Positions 11,700 to 23,039 of a stretch of DNA of 64,000 nucleotides are shown one piece after another. The number at the start of each line of letters is the position of its first letter. The stretch's first letter is position 1. Origin of the DNA: Blepharisma stoltei (lineage: Eukaryota > Ciliophora > Heterotrichea > Heterotrichida > Blepharismidae); assembly GCA_914767885.1 (NCBI GenBank), contig CAJZBQ010000060.1, forward strand, positions 797,210-861,209, in the 5' to 3' direction. A program made the translations under genes and the position numbers. The notes under the pieces are model-generated. The model searched no databases. It worked only from the letters and a program-made list of their open reading frames with translations, and was not told the DNA's origin.

Positions 11700-12973
11700 A
11701 AACATAAATATGAAGTATAAGAATCTTGATGACTTGCTTTCTTCGAGATGCTCGCCTGTATCCTATTTTGGTTTCTCATAGGGCCATAGGGAACCAACTA
11801 TTAAAGTCATTTTTGCAGACCACCCTAAATCTTCCATCACTCTTATCAGCCGGCCTAATTTTTGTCGTACTCACGATTTCTCCAGAATAGCGTCTTTATC
11901 TCTTTATCTCCACAGTTCTATCTTCCATCAAATATCTCAGATTTGTATCGGATTTGCAAATTTTAAAGAGCAGCAGTGATGATTTGCCTCTTTATCTTAA
12001 GTCTTTCTATATTTTAGCTGATACAATTAATACTCCTTAACAGTTATTTGAGAACCCCCTTATAAAGGATCGTTTTCTTCATGCCAATTGAGTAGTTGTA
12101 TATATCTATACTCCTCAAATCTTCACATTTCGTAGAATCAAAACCTTTACTAATGCCGAGAAAAGCACAAGGCATCCGCTTTTTAGTCTGCAGTAATTTA
12201 TTAGTGTTTAAAAGCGACAAAATTTGTCTAATGTCACCATCTTGACATAATTTCCGATTGTATTCTGACTTAGAATGGCTTTTGTATATCTAATCAATCT
12301 TCTTGCTAATCTACATGCCCTAAAGATGTGGTCTAAAATCATCCAGTTGCATTGAATAAGGCTTCTTTTGATTATTATTACTGTTTTGTATCCAATCCTT
12401 CGAAAAATCTCCTTTGCCTTCATATGCGTTGAACCAATTTATAGTTATTCCTTTAATTGATAATAAGACTAGCAGATGCATTATCTGGGCTTGCTACTTT
12501 TTGTTGACAAATGTTTTTATACCGTGCTAAATTCATTTCTTGTAGGTAGAATTCTAGTAATCAACTCTTCTAGCTTAATCCTGCCCTAGCCTTGATATTT
12601 TTGCACGATCATCACATAATGCTTTCTTATTCCTGCTTTGCAAATTTAGCAGGGACTGCTCTCTTTGCTCTTACTATCCTCATGAATATTCGAGGGTCCT
12701 GACTCTTACCAGCACCTATATAGCCATTTTTCTAATGGCTGTTTCTCATCCTTTTCTTAACTATTTCTACTTAAAGTCATCACGGTCTCTCTTATATTGG
12801 CGAATTTGTCTTTTCCTACACGTTGATTCGACAACTTAAGCTAAAAGGATAAATTCTAAGAGATGTGATGATTTTTGGCAGTGCAACATAAAATCGTTTT
12901 AGAATTATAGGCCCCTTTTTGAATTAAGGCTGAATATTTTAGGAATATAAGTTAATAAATTTATAAAATTATC
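11700..12973. other. Gene-poor stretch with possible decayed coding sequence
   Basis: Base composition is less AT-rich than neighbouring spacer. A clean minus ORF of 71 codons lies at 12208-12423, flanked in the same frame by many UAR codons. The stop density outside that ORF is about what AT-rich random sequence would give. No domain is recognised. It could be remains of a gene upstream of the U-box locus. Confidence 0.3.
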
Positions 12974-12976
12974 TTA

Positions 12977-13420
12977 CTCCCCCCTCCATGAGAGAAAAAT
13001 ATTTTTTAATGTGAGCATTTTTTATGAAAAATATTTTGATATATAATTGATATAATCAGTTGCATATGTTTCTTAATGTGCAAGACATGTGGGAAATTTC
13101 CCCACATGTCAAAAAAAAATCATATGTGAAGTCTTACATAAATGCAGGCAACACATGTGGAATATCTTCTGACATGTGGGGAAATTTCCCACATGTCTTG
13201 CACATTAAGAAATATATGCAACAGATAATAATTATTATAGTGAAATCTTTAGCTAATTCTGTTTAATTCAAACTGCTTGCTTTTTACAACATAAATTTAT
13301 AAATTAATATTAATTTTCTAATTGGGATTTAGATAAAAGCTTTACTATTAATTTATTTAAAAATATTAATCGCCCTTTGAGTGCACAAAATTTTTTTGCT
13401 CGCTAATTGGAGGGAGTGAG
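12977..13420. mobile_element. MITE (CTCCGTGAG family) carrying a nested MITE
   Basis: The left end is TTA followed by CTCCCCCCTCC. The right end is a core palindrome ending GGAGGGAG, then TGAGTTAG. The family middle (GATATATAA.., ..TAATGAAATC, TTAAATTAATATT) is recognisable on both sides of a 162-bp insertion at 13060-13221. It lies between genes. Confidence 0.75.
13060..13221. mobile_element. Nested palindromic MITE, 162 bp
   Basis: The two arms are about 49-nt inverted repeats: TTGCATATGTTTCTTAATGT on the left and its near-exact complement on the right. Each arm holds its own smaller palindrome around GGGAAATTTCCC. The trinucleotide CAG flanks both ends (13057-13059 and 13222-13224). It sits inside a CTCCGTGAG-family MITE, so it arrived later. 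No coding capacity. Confidence 0.75.
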
Positions 13421-14124
13421 TTAGAAGAATGATTATTTTCGATCTAATAAATAAAATTCTAAAACTTTTACAATCCAAATACATTTTGGTAGATGTCGAT
13501 ATGGAAGTTAAGCTTCAAAATGAATAATATTTTCTTTGCCTATTATATTTTTGTGCCTTCTTAGGTTTTTTAAAGCATTTCTTTAGCTTCTCAAAGTTTC
13601 TGGATATTGCGATAAATGCTCTAAATCTTAACTTGAAATGTCATAAAGTTATTTATTAGAAGTAGCATACATCATGTGACCTTTCTTCAGATTTAAATAA
13701 GTATAAATTATGCTGAGGAAGAAGTCGGGCAAACTATAATCAAAAAGGTCTCGATCTTAGTGCTGTTGCCTCTTCTAAGGGAACGTTGAATAGCTTGATT
13801 GTTGTATTTTTAGTCAAAGTTTCTCCAGCAAAACAATCGTTAAAATTTGTTAAATTGTTTATAAAACTTAATAGAATCTAAAAAAGATACTTTTAATATA
13901 GACAGCAATAAAAATTTATAATTTATCAGTTGATAAATAATAATTCTATAAATTTTAAATAATTTTATGTATTAATTCTAAAGTAAATATATTTCTTACA
14001 CAATAATTGCGGCTTAGCTGAATAGAATACATGCTGATGATCATTAAAAATATATCTCAAAGTAGGGGAATTGTCACAATCGTTGCATTTGCTCATAAAA
14101 TTTAGTTTAGAATATAGTAAATTC

Positions 14125-14315
14125 TCTATTTTTAATTTAAGATGCCCACTCAAGACTGAAGCCTTAAGGGAAGGAGGAGACAGATGCATCAGAGTGGCAA
14201 CCATTATTGGGGGACAGACTCTTTGGCTGGAGTCGAAAAACGGAAAAACCTCCTATTTTGGAGGTCTTTGGTGACTGCGTCACCAATATGACTAACTATC
14301 TTTAATACCTAACAT
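14125..14315 (+). mobile_element. Truncated GC-rich retroelement (SINE-like) fragment
   Basis: The segment from about 14145 to 14295 matches the 3' part of the complete element at 54495-55019: both share GAGGAGACA, CTGGAGTCGAAAAAC/AGG, GAGGTCTTTGGTGACTGCGTC/TTTAGTGACTACGTC and CACCAATATG. It is followed by a weak AACTA/CCTAA-like tail. The 5' portion is missing, as in 5'-truncated non-LTR insertions. Confidence 0.65.
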
Positions 14316-15312
14316 CTATTTTTAATTACTCAAATCCAGATTAAAGATGGTCTATTTGAAACTAATTATTTATTAGACTTATTCGATAAAAAAAAAATAT
14401 ATAAATTATTATATAAATAACTTTTTATAATTAAATCATGCTCTTCAGTTAAAAATTCAATTAATAACAGAATTTTAATTTGAAAACTGAATTTAATTTT
14501 TATTTTTAAGTTCTAATTTAAAAAATAAATCAATTCAGCGTGAAGACTGTATAAAATAATAAGGCATTTTAGACGGGGCGATGACTAGTGGGTTGCCACT
14601 TATGGCCGAATTCTTATTTGAATTTTAATTTCACGAACGGAAACTCCATAAACTGCAAAGCTTGATTCTCAATATAGCACTTGCTTGAACATTCCTCATC
14701 CGATTTAGGTTAAAAAACCAATGGTAATCTTACACTCTTCATTTCCTGAAATTATATAATCAAATTTCTAAAACTCTCCACAAACTCTCACTCAATGCAT
14801 GCGCCTCAAATCCTCCACAAAGCACCAAATCCGCTGTTTTTTCTCTTATTTTTGGCACAAAGTGCTAAAAATGAAATTAAAATTAATTAAATATCTCTTT
14901 ATAGAATGCATATTTTATCATTTTAATCGTATTAAATGCCAATAAAATTTGTTAGTTAAGTATAGAGATGCTATGGTGCACTAAAAATCATGCTATTTAA
15001 ATAATTCTAGACTTTTAAAGAGAAAAGCCAAAACAGGAAGAAGGTATCAGACTTATAGTAAATGTGTCTCATGACTCAGAATTCTGTAAAAGAAAACTTA
15101 TCTGGGAAATTTACATAATCCTTTTATTAAATAAAAGATATAGCTCCTACACTGCGTGATTACTAATATAATTTTGTGTAATTGAATATTTCAATAATTG
15201 TAACAAATAATGATAAAAATAGTTAACCTTAATAATTTATTTTATCTAAATTAGGAAAATTTAAAGATCCAAAACCCTTTTATTTGCTTAAAGGCTATAT
15301 TTATATTAATTT

Positions 15313-15865
15313 ATATTAAAATAATGAGCTGAAATGAATAATATTTTTTAAAGCGCTTTAAGTTTAAGAATACGATGCATATTTACATTCTCTGCTTCGA
15401 AAAAAATCATAACAGCTTAAGATAGAACCAAAATCCTATAATTTTCATTTTCTGTGGAAATTTTACAAACAAAATCGCCATTATATGAGTTCTATTCTTA
15501 TCCGATTAAATTAGCTAACCTGAGTATTTGAATAAACATAGCAGCCCATAGCCTAGACAACGGTTTTTAATATTTTGATATGCTTCTGTGGTTATCAGCA
15601 CTTAATAGAATGCAAAAGCTATAATTATAATTACTAAAATTGGCTCATTAAACTTTTAGATTTATAAATAAACCAGAAATTAATAAAGCTTTATTTGTTA
15701 ATTAATATTAAAATTGAAAACTTTACAAAGAAGGAGATCAATTAAAATATAATTAATTAAAAGCAGAGATTAACTAAATAAATAAAGCCATTAATTTAGC
15801 AATGCTTTATTGCAAAATCTACTTAAATAGCATAATAAGTTTACTTTATTTTATAATACCATAAA
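15313..15865. repeat. 560-bp dispersed repeat, copy 1
   Basis: Nearly identical to 60262-60829 across its full length, starting at TATTAAAATAATGAGCTGAA and ending at ATACCATAAA. There are a few indels and substitutions. It contains no ORF and has no obvious inverted ends. This copy ends about 220 bp upstream of the receptor gene. Confidence 0.9.
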
Positions 15866-16082
15866 TAATTCAAATTTTAATATAAATTAACTATTTGCGA
15901 CATAATTTAGGTACAGAGCTCAACAAGTTTAAATTGATTTTTATTTTTATGGTAGTCTTTTGGTTATTTCTGAACATTTAAAAAAATAGCAGTTTCTTAA
16001 TTCGAAAATCTGGAATATATATAGGGATTATTAAAGTCAATATTCAAATTATTTTGTATTTATTATTCAGTTTATTTATTTA

Positions 16083-19000
16083 ATGGAGTTTTATTTGCTA
16101 TTCCTATCAATATCTACCCTTGCATCAGTTGAGCTTCTCATCTTTTATGGAGAAATGACTCCAGTGTCCCTTATTTCATATTTTCAGGCCAATTTAGCAG
16201 GAATGATAGGAAATCCCAATATTTTCGAGATTGTTTTTGTACTAGCAAATAGCCAAACAAATTTTATATCATCACTTAAAGGTGATATTCAAATTGCAAT
16301 TGATGCTACATTTGATATAACTTTAAGCCATCGCTTATTGACTGCTACAGAAGAACAAGGAATTATAAATTTGTATTTAGACTCAAATTTGCTAACTAAC
16401 GGTGAGCTGCAGTATTATGCTCATGTGCCTTTGCAAAGCCAATTGGCTATTATGCAGCAATTCCTAGATTATTTAGGATGAAACGAAATTACAATTATTG
16501 GCAGCAATTCACAAGAATCCTTAGCGCTTTCTGATAAATTTGTGGAAAATACTGAAAATAGGGTAAAGCTTAAACTTTTGTTAACAGAATCTTCTAATAT
16601 TGGTAGAATGAATGACATTGCCGGCAAGATTTTCAAGCTAAAAGGTTTGCAAATCTTTATGGTGCTTTGCGAAGGAAATTATATTAGCAATATCATAATT
16701 TCTTTTGCTAATAAAAAATTATATAAAGCTGGACTAGGAATTTTAATATGAAGTCAAGGCATATGAGGAGGGTCTGAAAATGGACTTTTATATTTAGTAG
16801 AGCAAGGCCTTGAAGCTGCTACATCTTATGAGCAATACGAAGCTCTTTCAATTAAATTCTTTACAAACTCAATATTGGAGTACATAGAAAATCTTTCAAG
16901 CAATGAGCTTCCTAGAATCACTAATGACTCCTTAAAGCAATTTATACAATCCAATTGGCCAAACCATGGGAAACCCCAAAGCTATTCCATAATAAATATT
17001 GTCTTAACTTAACTTAACTTACTATTTATAACGCTTAACGTCCACTACGGGGTTGGCAATTCCCAGACCTCCGCTCGCTTCCGTCGCATCGGGCCCACAT
17101 ACCTCTGGGCCGATCCGCTTCGTTACTCCAAGGTACGCCTTTGGGCAAGTGTTGCCGGCTTCGACGGCTCATGGATGAGCTACTTGCTTGTGACATGGGT
17201 TGCCATTCCGAAAACCCAAAAAATGAATTTTCTGGTAGGCCATCGGCAAAAAAGAAAAGCACGTAGCCTGGGACGTAGCGCCCAGTTTCACGCTAGGGAG
17301 TTGCCCGATGGTCGTGTGGACTCTGCTGAGCTTCCCCTTTCCAACTTCCGTGCTCTCCTTCCCCACGAGGAAAAAACCATCCCTTAGAATAGACTAGGGC
17401 CAGGCTCTGAGCACCTCCAGAATTGCTTACCTAGCATTGCCGTCCATCTCTGAAATGGCAAAACCTTGCCGGATATAATTAAATATGAGTCGAGGCTGCA
17501 TGGCCGGGAGGCCATGCCCAGACGAAGACGCCATATTTAATTATATAATAAATATTGTCAATTCTACAAAAAAAATAGTCGGAACCGCCTCGAACGCTTT
17601 AATCAGCATTTCATCAGATCCTATATACCCAGGAAACACCACTAATAAGCCAACAGCTTCTAAAGCAACCCTTTATATGTCCTTAACTACTTCAGGCAAA
17701 GAGCCTGATGGCAGCTTCAATTCTTATCAGCCAGTCCAAGCCCAAGGCAATTTTTTCGCCCGAGACTGAATAAATAACAGCTCTTTAATCCTTGAAAATT
17801 TCCATATCAAATTTGTAGAAAATAGTTGTGGGACGATGAGTTTTATAAAAAATATTGATGCTGCATGCTATTCGCCGCTAAAAGAAAAGTTAGGCGTGGT
17901 TTTTCTCACTTCGGATTATGTAGCAAGCGTTGTAGGTATAATTATGCTGTTTAGAGAATGAAATATTTCGCTTCCCCATATAGCTCCAGGCCCAAGTAGT
18001 CCGCTTCTTTCCAATAAAACTAATTATCCAGAATTCATGAGGGTAGCTCCTAATGGAAATTATAATGCCGTGGTTATTCTTAGACTTTGCCAAATTTTTG
18101 CCTGAAAAAATGTATAGTATAATAGCTGAAAGCTTGCCTAATAAAATAAAATTAAATTTTCAGGAAAATTAAAGAAAAACCTATAAATGTTCTATATGCA
18201 AATTCAAGCTCAAATATCGCTATGTACCAAACCTTTGCAAGCGAGGCCCAAAAAGGAGGAATCACAATTGCAAATGGTGAAAATGAGCGAATTCTCCCAG
18301 CAAACTATGACAGAACCCAATTTTCTAATTATAAACATATTTTCCAAGCAATTAAGAACACCAATGTCAAAATTTTTATTTCATTTCAAACGGCCAATTC
18401 TAATTATCAGTCAATTGAAGGCCTTTATGATATAGGGCTAAGAAAGGGAAACCTTGTCATAATTTTACCTTCCAAAACTGGCGGACAAGCTATAATCCAA
18501 AACTACGCCCAAGCCTATCTTCCAAAGCTACTAGAACTTCTAACTGGCTCTATAAGTGTCGGCACAATTGAATATATAGGCGAATTTGGCTTAAAAATAA
18601 AAAAAGCTATGACTGACTACTGACTTCCCCCCGTGAGCGAACAAAGCCATTGGAAAAATCCTAATTTTGGGTAAAAACCCACTCTTAGAGAGCAAGCGAA
18701 AATTTTTGATATAAATGTATATTATAATGAAATCTCTAGCTATTCTGTTAAACTTGCATTTTAAAACATAATTTTGCAAATTATATCAATATTTGCTTTA
18801 AAATTATTTCGAATTGAGCTTTTTTTTAAATCAAAATTTAATCCCTCATGAACGACCAAAATTTTTTGTTCGCTCAAGGAGGGGGAGTGAGGAAATTCCC
18901 CAAATTTCAAAGCCACGCATTTTGATCAAACTTTACTTGCTGCATATGGCTTAGATTTTACTATTAATAAAGGTGATGATTTTGAAAATGCTACAATTTT

Positions 19001-21906
19001 AGCCAAAAATGCAAGGCTCCAAAGGTTCACAGGTGCTTCTGGATCTATCGCAATCGATTCTACATCAAATGACAGGAGTTTTATGATTTTGGGTATAAAT
19101 AATTTTTATACAACAAATTCAACTGGGATTTATAATGAAAGCGTGGCGGGATATTATATTCCAACTTCAAGCATCCCTATACAGCTTAGTACCAATATTA
19201 TATGGCCTGGGCCTTCTTATACGCTTCCCCACGACTCCGTAGTGATAGATTCTGAATGCGGCTTTGATAAATCAAAAACTAGCAAGTCTGTTAAAGGAAT
19301 TGCGGTTTTTACGACCATTTGTGGGGCAGTGTCTTTATTAGCTGTTTTAATTGCATTTTATACGTGGAAAAGGAAACTGGTTATGCATTATCCTAAGCTT
19401 GTGGAGGCAAGAGAGATACAGTTTGCGGACTCAGTAATTATGATGACATTGCTGGTGGAAACTTTTCAGTATATTAATATAGGGCCAAAGGTGAAGAATG
19501 ATCCCGCTACAAGGTATTTGAGCAGCTTAATTAATATTGATATTACAATGCTTAAAAGCAGCGCATATTGGATTGGACTTGATATTGTGCTTGGAATAGT
19601 ATGCTTTTGGCTTCTTATGTGTTTATTGGCGGTGTCAAAAAATCGGGCTGTAATTCAGAACGTATTTATCCTTAATTCCTCTGTTTAAGTTGAAGCAAAA
19701 ATTCTGTTCCAGTTTAATTTTTTTTCTAACTCTGGTGAACAAAAATCCCTATTTTTGAGAAAACCCACCCTTCGTAAGCAAACAAGTAAAATTTTTAATA
19801 TAAAAATTTTTTATTAAAAAATATTTTGATATATAAGTGGTAATTAGTATTATGAAATCTCTAGCTAATTGTGTTAATTTTAAACAGCTTATTTTAAAGT
19901 AAATTTTCAAATTAAATTAATATTTGCTTTCCAATTTTTGCGAATTAGATTTTTTAAATTAAATTAAAATAGTATGGTGAATCAACCCACCCTCTTAACT
20001 CCTGCAGTCGACATCCGAATACGCGCTGGGGACCTTGAGGAAGGGATGCTGGCGTTCAATATATGTATCCGGCTAGGTTTTTCTTGTTTGAAGAAGCAAA
20101 TGTCAGGCAGGTTTTTACCTCAGAGGGAGATGTGTCTGAAAGTTGGAAAGGAGTTTCAGAGCGTCATCAATAGCGCTTTCTCGGCCAATATGGACTATTC
20201 CCTAGTGAGAAGCCAGAAGTTAGGTCCTGGACTACAGATTTCTATCTTAGCCAAGAGCCGACCAGAAAATTCAAGCCTTGAATTTTTAATGGTTGCAACC
20301 CTGCTAACGTACGCACAGCGACACAAAATTTCAGACTGCCAGGGAGCATGCGCAGACCAATGTCTGGGAGGAGCAAGACTTTGAAGGTCGCGAGACGATC
20401 TTCATAGAAGCGGGCGAGTGGAGCGTTATGGAAGGGAATAAGGATCTTCCAATTCGACAGGGAGCTTTTCTATAATGTGAGGGAATTTTTTGAGAAAAAA
20501 TTACAATAAAATTTATATATAAGTTTTATTAAAAAAATTAACCCCACTCTGTAAGCGAACAAAAATCATTTGCTTGCTCACTGAGAGGGAGTAAGCAAAA
20601 ATTAATATAGAAATTTTCATAATAAAGATAAAATTTAATTTGAAATTCAATGCGATATATAAATTTTAATTTTTTTTTTGAAAAATTAATTCAAAAAGAT
20701 TAATCGAAGTTTTAAATAGCAATATATTTCTATCATCATTAAATTAGGTCAAACTATTTATGAGAAAATAAAATGGTAAAAATATATCTCAAAGGATCAG
20801 TTAGATGGCTTTATGAAGTAAAAAACTACTTAATGCCCTTATTAGGAAATATGCTTTTTATCCCAATAATAAATATTCTACTTACTGTCCCTAAGTGCTC
20901 AAAGTCAATCGGAGATGAGCTTGATGAAAGCTATATGGATATCAACTGCAAAGAATTTTGCTGAAAAGAAACTCATCTAACCTATGCAATTGTTTGCGCC
21001 TTCTCACTTGCCCTGTACATTCCTATATCGGTCATATATAGGCCTCTTTGAACTAATCTTCAAGGCGACTACAATCAAAATATCCGACCCCAGCCAGGAT
21101 ATTTAATTGTAAAAAGCGCAGCCCAAATCATTTTTGTAACTCTAACTCCACCCTCCGTGAGCAAACAAAAAATTTATTATAGTAGAAATTGAAAAAAATT
21201 TTGGAAAGCAAAAATTAATAATTTGAAAATACAAGCTTTTTAAAATTCAACAGAATTAATTAAATGAATAATCATTTATATATCGAAAATTTTTTTCATA
21301 AACAATTTTTTGTTTGCTCAATGAGCTATGTTTTTACCCAAAAATAATGAATTTTTCCAATGTTTTTTCACAAAAGGAGGGGGAGCAAACAAAATAATTT
21401 CATTGCACGACTCCATAACCCAAGGTTTTGCCTATTTATGTTTTTTAATCATATTTACAGTCTATATAATCAAGCATCCGCCCTTTAATTATGAGCGATT
21501 AAGTATGTGGCATGTTGTTGCTTTATTTTGTGTCTCATGATCAATATTATTAGCAAGTCTTTCTCTAATAGTAGATCAATATGACTTAGGATTTATGATA
21601 GCAAAATTAGCAGGATGGGGTATTATGATTGTGTATGGTCTATTTTTGCATACCAAAAAATACCCAGCACTATTAATAAGACAGCCTCCACAAAATATTT
21701 CTGTACTATTTAGGTTTATGTTGACGTCAAGTGTAAGAGCTGATGAAATTGAGAAAAAAAATTTAAGGTTTGAGAATGGAGGTATTAAGCTAGAAGAGCA
21801 CGCTATTGATGCACTGTCTTTTGATAAAATTGAAATTGCTGAAAATATTGAAAATGACATGACATCTAAAAGAGATATTATTGACGAAGAAGAAGGAATT
21901 AACTAA
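16083..21906 (+). CDS. Receptor with two periplasmic-binding-type (ANF-receptor-like) domains and a multi-pass membrane region; split by IESs
   Basis: The ATG at 16083 opens a signal-peptide-like hydrophobic stretch. With UGA as Trp the frame runs through, once inserts are skipped: 17004-17544, 18113-18192, 18624-18887, about 19690-20700 and 21146-21385. The first ligand domain ends near 17700. The second (about 17880-19080) shows the family's S-PLLSNKTNYPEFMRVAP motif, FAWKNV, and the closing ASGSIAIDSTSNDR motif. Membrane helices follow (VFTTICGAVSLLAVLIAF, GIVCFWLLMCLLAV, then CWKETHLTYAIVC and PISVIYRPLW further on), with an acidic cytoplasmic tail ending at UAA 21904-21906. This is a class C receptor-like layout seen in large ciliate families. 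Signal detection at the surface is inferred. A UAA at 19686 just before the fourth insert suggests the eliminated segment or an intron starts there. A decayed paralogue lies at 31177-35560. Confidence 0.75.
17004..17544 (-). mobile_element. GC-rich SINE-like retroelement inside the receptor exon
   Basis: The insert is bounded by a 15-bp direct repeat, ATAATAAATATTGTC, at 16989-17003 and 17545-17559. On the minus strand it ends with a pentanucleotide tail of the GTTAA type (17004-17022 as TTAAC units). GC content is far above the host. Removing the insert and one repeat restores the receptor frame (SIINIV then NSTKK). A hairpin lies at its 5' end (about 17482-17540). No reverse transcriptase is encoded, so it is non-autonomous. 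It shares an ATCCGG..CA.GGTTTT motif near its 5' end with the element at 36069-36691. Confidence 0.75.
18113..18192. other. Predicted short TA-bounded IES, 80 bp
   Basis: The receptor frame stops at UAG 18115-18117, in AT-rich sequence with several stops. Joining TA 18113-18114 with TA 18193-18194 gives an uninterrupted frame, AAA AAT GTA TAT GCA, continuing the conserved WKNV-Y strand of the binding domain. The exact ends are inferred from frame and TA only. Confidence 0.6.
18624..18887. mobile_element. MITE/IES in the receptor gene with TGA duplication
   Basis: Family termini (CTTCCCCCCGTGAGCGAAC on the left; palindromic core and GGGGGAG on the right) with the AT-rich family middle. TGA flanks both sides (18621-18623 and 18888-18890). 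Excision leaving one TGA keeps the frame and encodes Trp: MTDYW then GNSPNF. No TA occurs at either boundary. Confidence 0.85.
19730..20591. mobile_element. MITE (CTCCGTGAG family) with a nested GC-rich insert
   Basis: TAA flanks both ends (19727-19729 and 20592-20594). The left end has the TGGTGAACAAAAATCCC and CCACCCTTCGTAAGC blocks; the right end is the imperfect palindrome of the core near 20540-20590. The family middle is split around 19970 and resumes at about 20480. The larger interval to about 20700 is also non-coding, so this MITE may lie in an older IES. Confidence 0.75.
19974..20476. mobile_element. GC-rich insert nested in a MITE
   Basis: About 500 bp of much higher GC content than either flank, inserted in the middle of the MITE. 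It holds a 136-codon plus-strand ORF (19974-20384) with no recognisable domain, and no clear tail or duplication. It could be another SINE-like element or a captured fragment. Confidence 0.45.
21146..21385. mobile_element. MITE/IES in the receptor membrane domain
   Basis: TAA at 21143-21145 is followed by CTCCACCCTCCGTGAGC; the right end is GGAGGGGGAG followed by CAA (21386-21388), a TAA copy with one change. Joining after the left TAA gives ACT CTA AAC AAA ATA, an open frame into the next conserved membrane segment. If the right-hand copy were kept the result would be ACT CCA AAC, also open. Confidence 0.75.
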
Positions 21907-22139
21907 TAAAATTAAAATAATTGAATGATCTAATAATTAATAAATGATTGCTTTATATAAATTTAATTTTTTGAATTGAATCTCTTTGTTAGAGAATCAA
22001 TCTATAATAAATTTCAACGATTTTAAGTTGTTTCAACAACGTAAAAATCAAGTCAGACTTCAGAAAAGCTTGCTCACTATATGAGAACAAAACTTTGCAT
22101 CTGATATATTATTAGTCTAAGCTTATCATGATTTAATCA

Positions 22140-22500
22140 GCTCTTATCATCAAATCTCATCGTTTATCTCGTTCAAAGGGGTGATGATATCGATACTGAT
22201 TTAATCATTTACGACACTGAAACTAAAACTAAAAAAAGCAATAGTCTTTGGATTATCCTAACCAATTAGCAATGAATGCCTGCCTCACTCAACTCCAATT
22301 GGTGAATTTTTCTGTTTGGGTAATCTTTATCCAGATACTAGCAGAGGATTGATAATTCGCAAAGATCGAGTCTACCCTCTGGAATGGAATATTTCAAGAT
22401 CATTTATTAGCTATATATTTTTATAGAAGTATTTACTGTTTTGGAGGATATGATGATAGAAAAATTTTCACCTGCTACTTAGAAGTATTTTATATTGGAT
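22140..22500 (+). pseudogene. Decayed kelch-like fragment related to the 9.6-11.7 kb gene
   Basis: Pieces in shifting frames match the kelch part of the minus-strand gene at 10154-10543. A GEFFCLGN block at about 22300 corresponds to GELFCFGN there, and SIYCFGGY at about 22430 corresponds to NIYCFGGS. Stops and frame changes occur between them. Orientation is opposite to the other copy. Confidence 0.6.
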
Positions 22501-22799
22501 AACAGAAGAGCCTGGCTTCGCAGAAATTATAATCATCGAAATAATAATTCCCATTTTCCGCATAAAAAATAGTAGTGCCTGATATTATTGTGCTGGCTCT
22601 TTGCTTGTATCTGTGCTTGGCTTACAGTATCTGTATAAATTATTTGATAAAGATCGTCAGCCAGAGCAAAAACTAATGGGGATTATTTATTTGGCCTAAT
22701 GCGATATTGATATTGATATAGTCTTCAGCAATAGATATATCGAAAATGAGTACATCAAGAAAAACCTTGCAAATGTCAAAGAGTTTCTCTATTGAGGTC

Positions 22800-22985
22800 A
22801 ATTTGTGTTTATAAGGTATTGAAGAGGCTACAGTTGGTCTAGTCTGTAAAATCTGTCCAAAAGGCTATTATAATATATATTTAAATAAATCTAAGTGTTA
22901 GGATTGTACAAAATATGCAATTTGTTATGGAAATTTCTTAATAGTTCCAAATCGGGGTATTGAAGAAATATTGAGTATTTTTGTC
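22800..22985 (+). pseudogene. Decayed Cys-rich receptor-repeat fragment
   Basis: One frame reads CKICPKGYYN, then C-stop-DCTKYAICYGNF and VPNRG. This spacing resembles the Cys-rich stalk just before the first helix of ciliate receptor-like proteins. The internal UAG falls where glutamine would fit. No longer frame exists around it. Confidence 0.4.
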
Positions 22986-23039
22986 ATTTATCAATAAGAC
23001 GATAAATTATATTAGGCTACTTAGCTTATTGATTTAATA

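Larger units (their letters stand above)
13435..16082. other. AT-rich intergenic region upstream of the receptor gene
   Basis: Apart from the retroelement fragment at about 14125-14315 and the dispersed repeat at 15313-15865, I see no gene or structured element. All frames are stop-rich. Confidence 0.5.

Noticed and set aside
11034-12840. Reading UAA/UAG as Gln across the whole region (ciliate code 6)
   Set aside because: Other genes here end properly at UAA/UAG, and stop density in 12424-12840 is about random. If all three stops are read as sense, any frame is open, so openness proves nothing.
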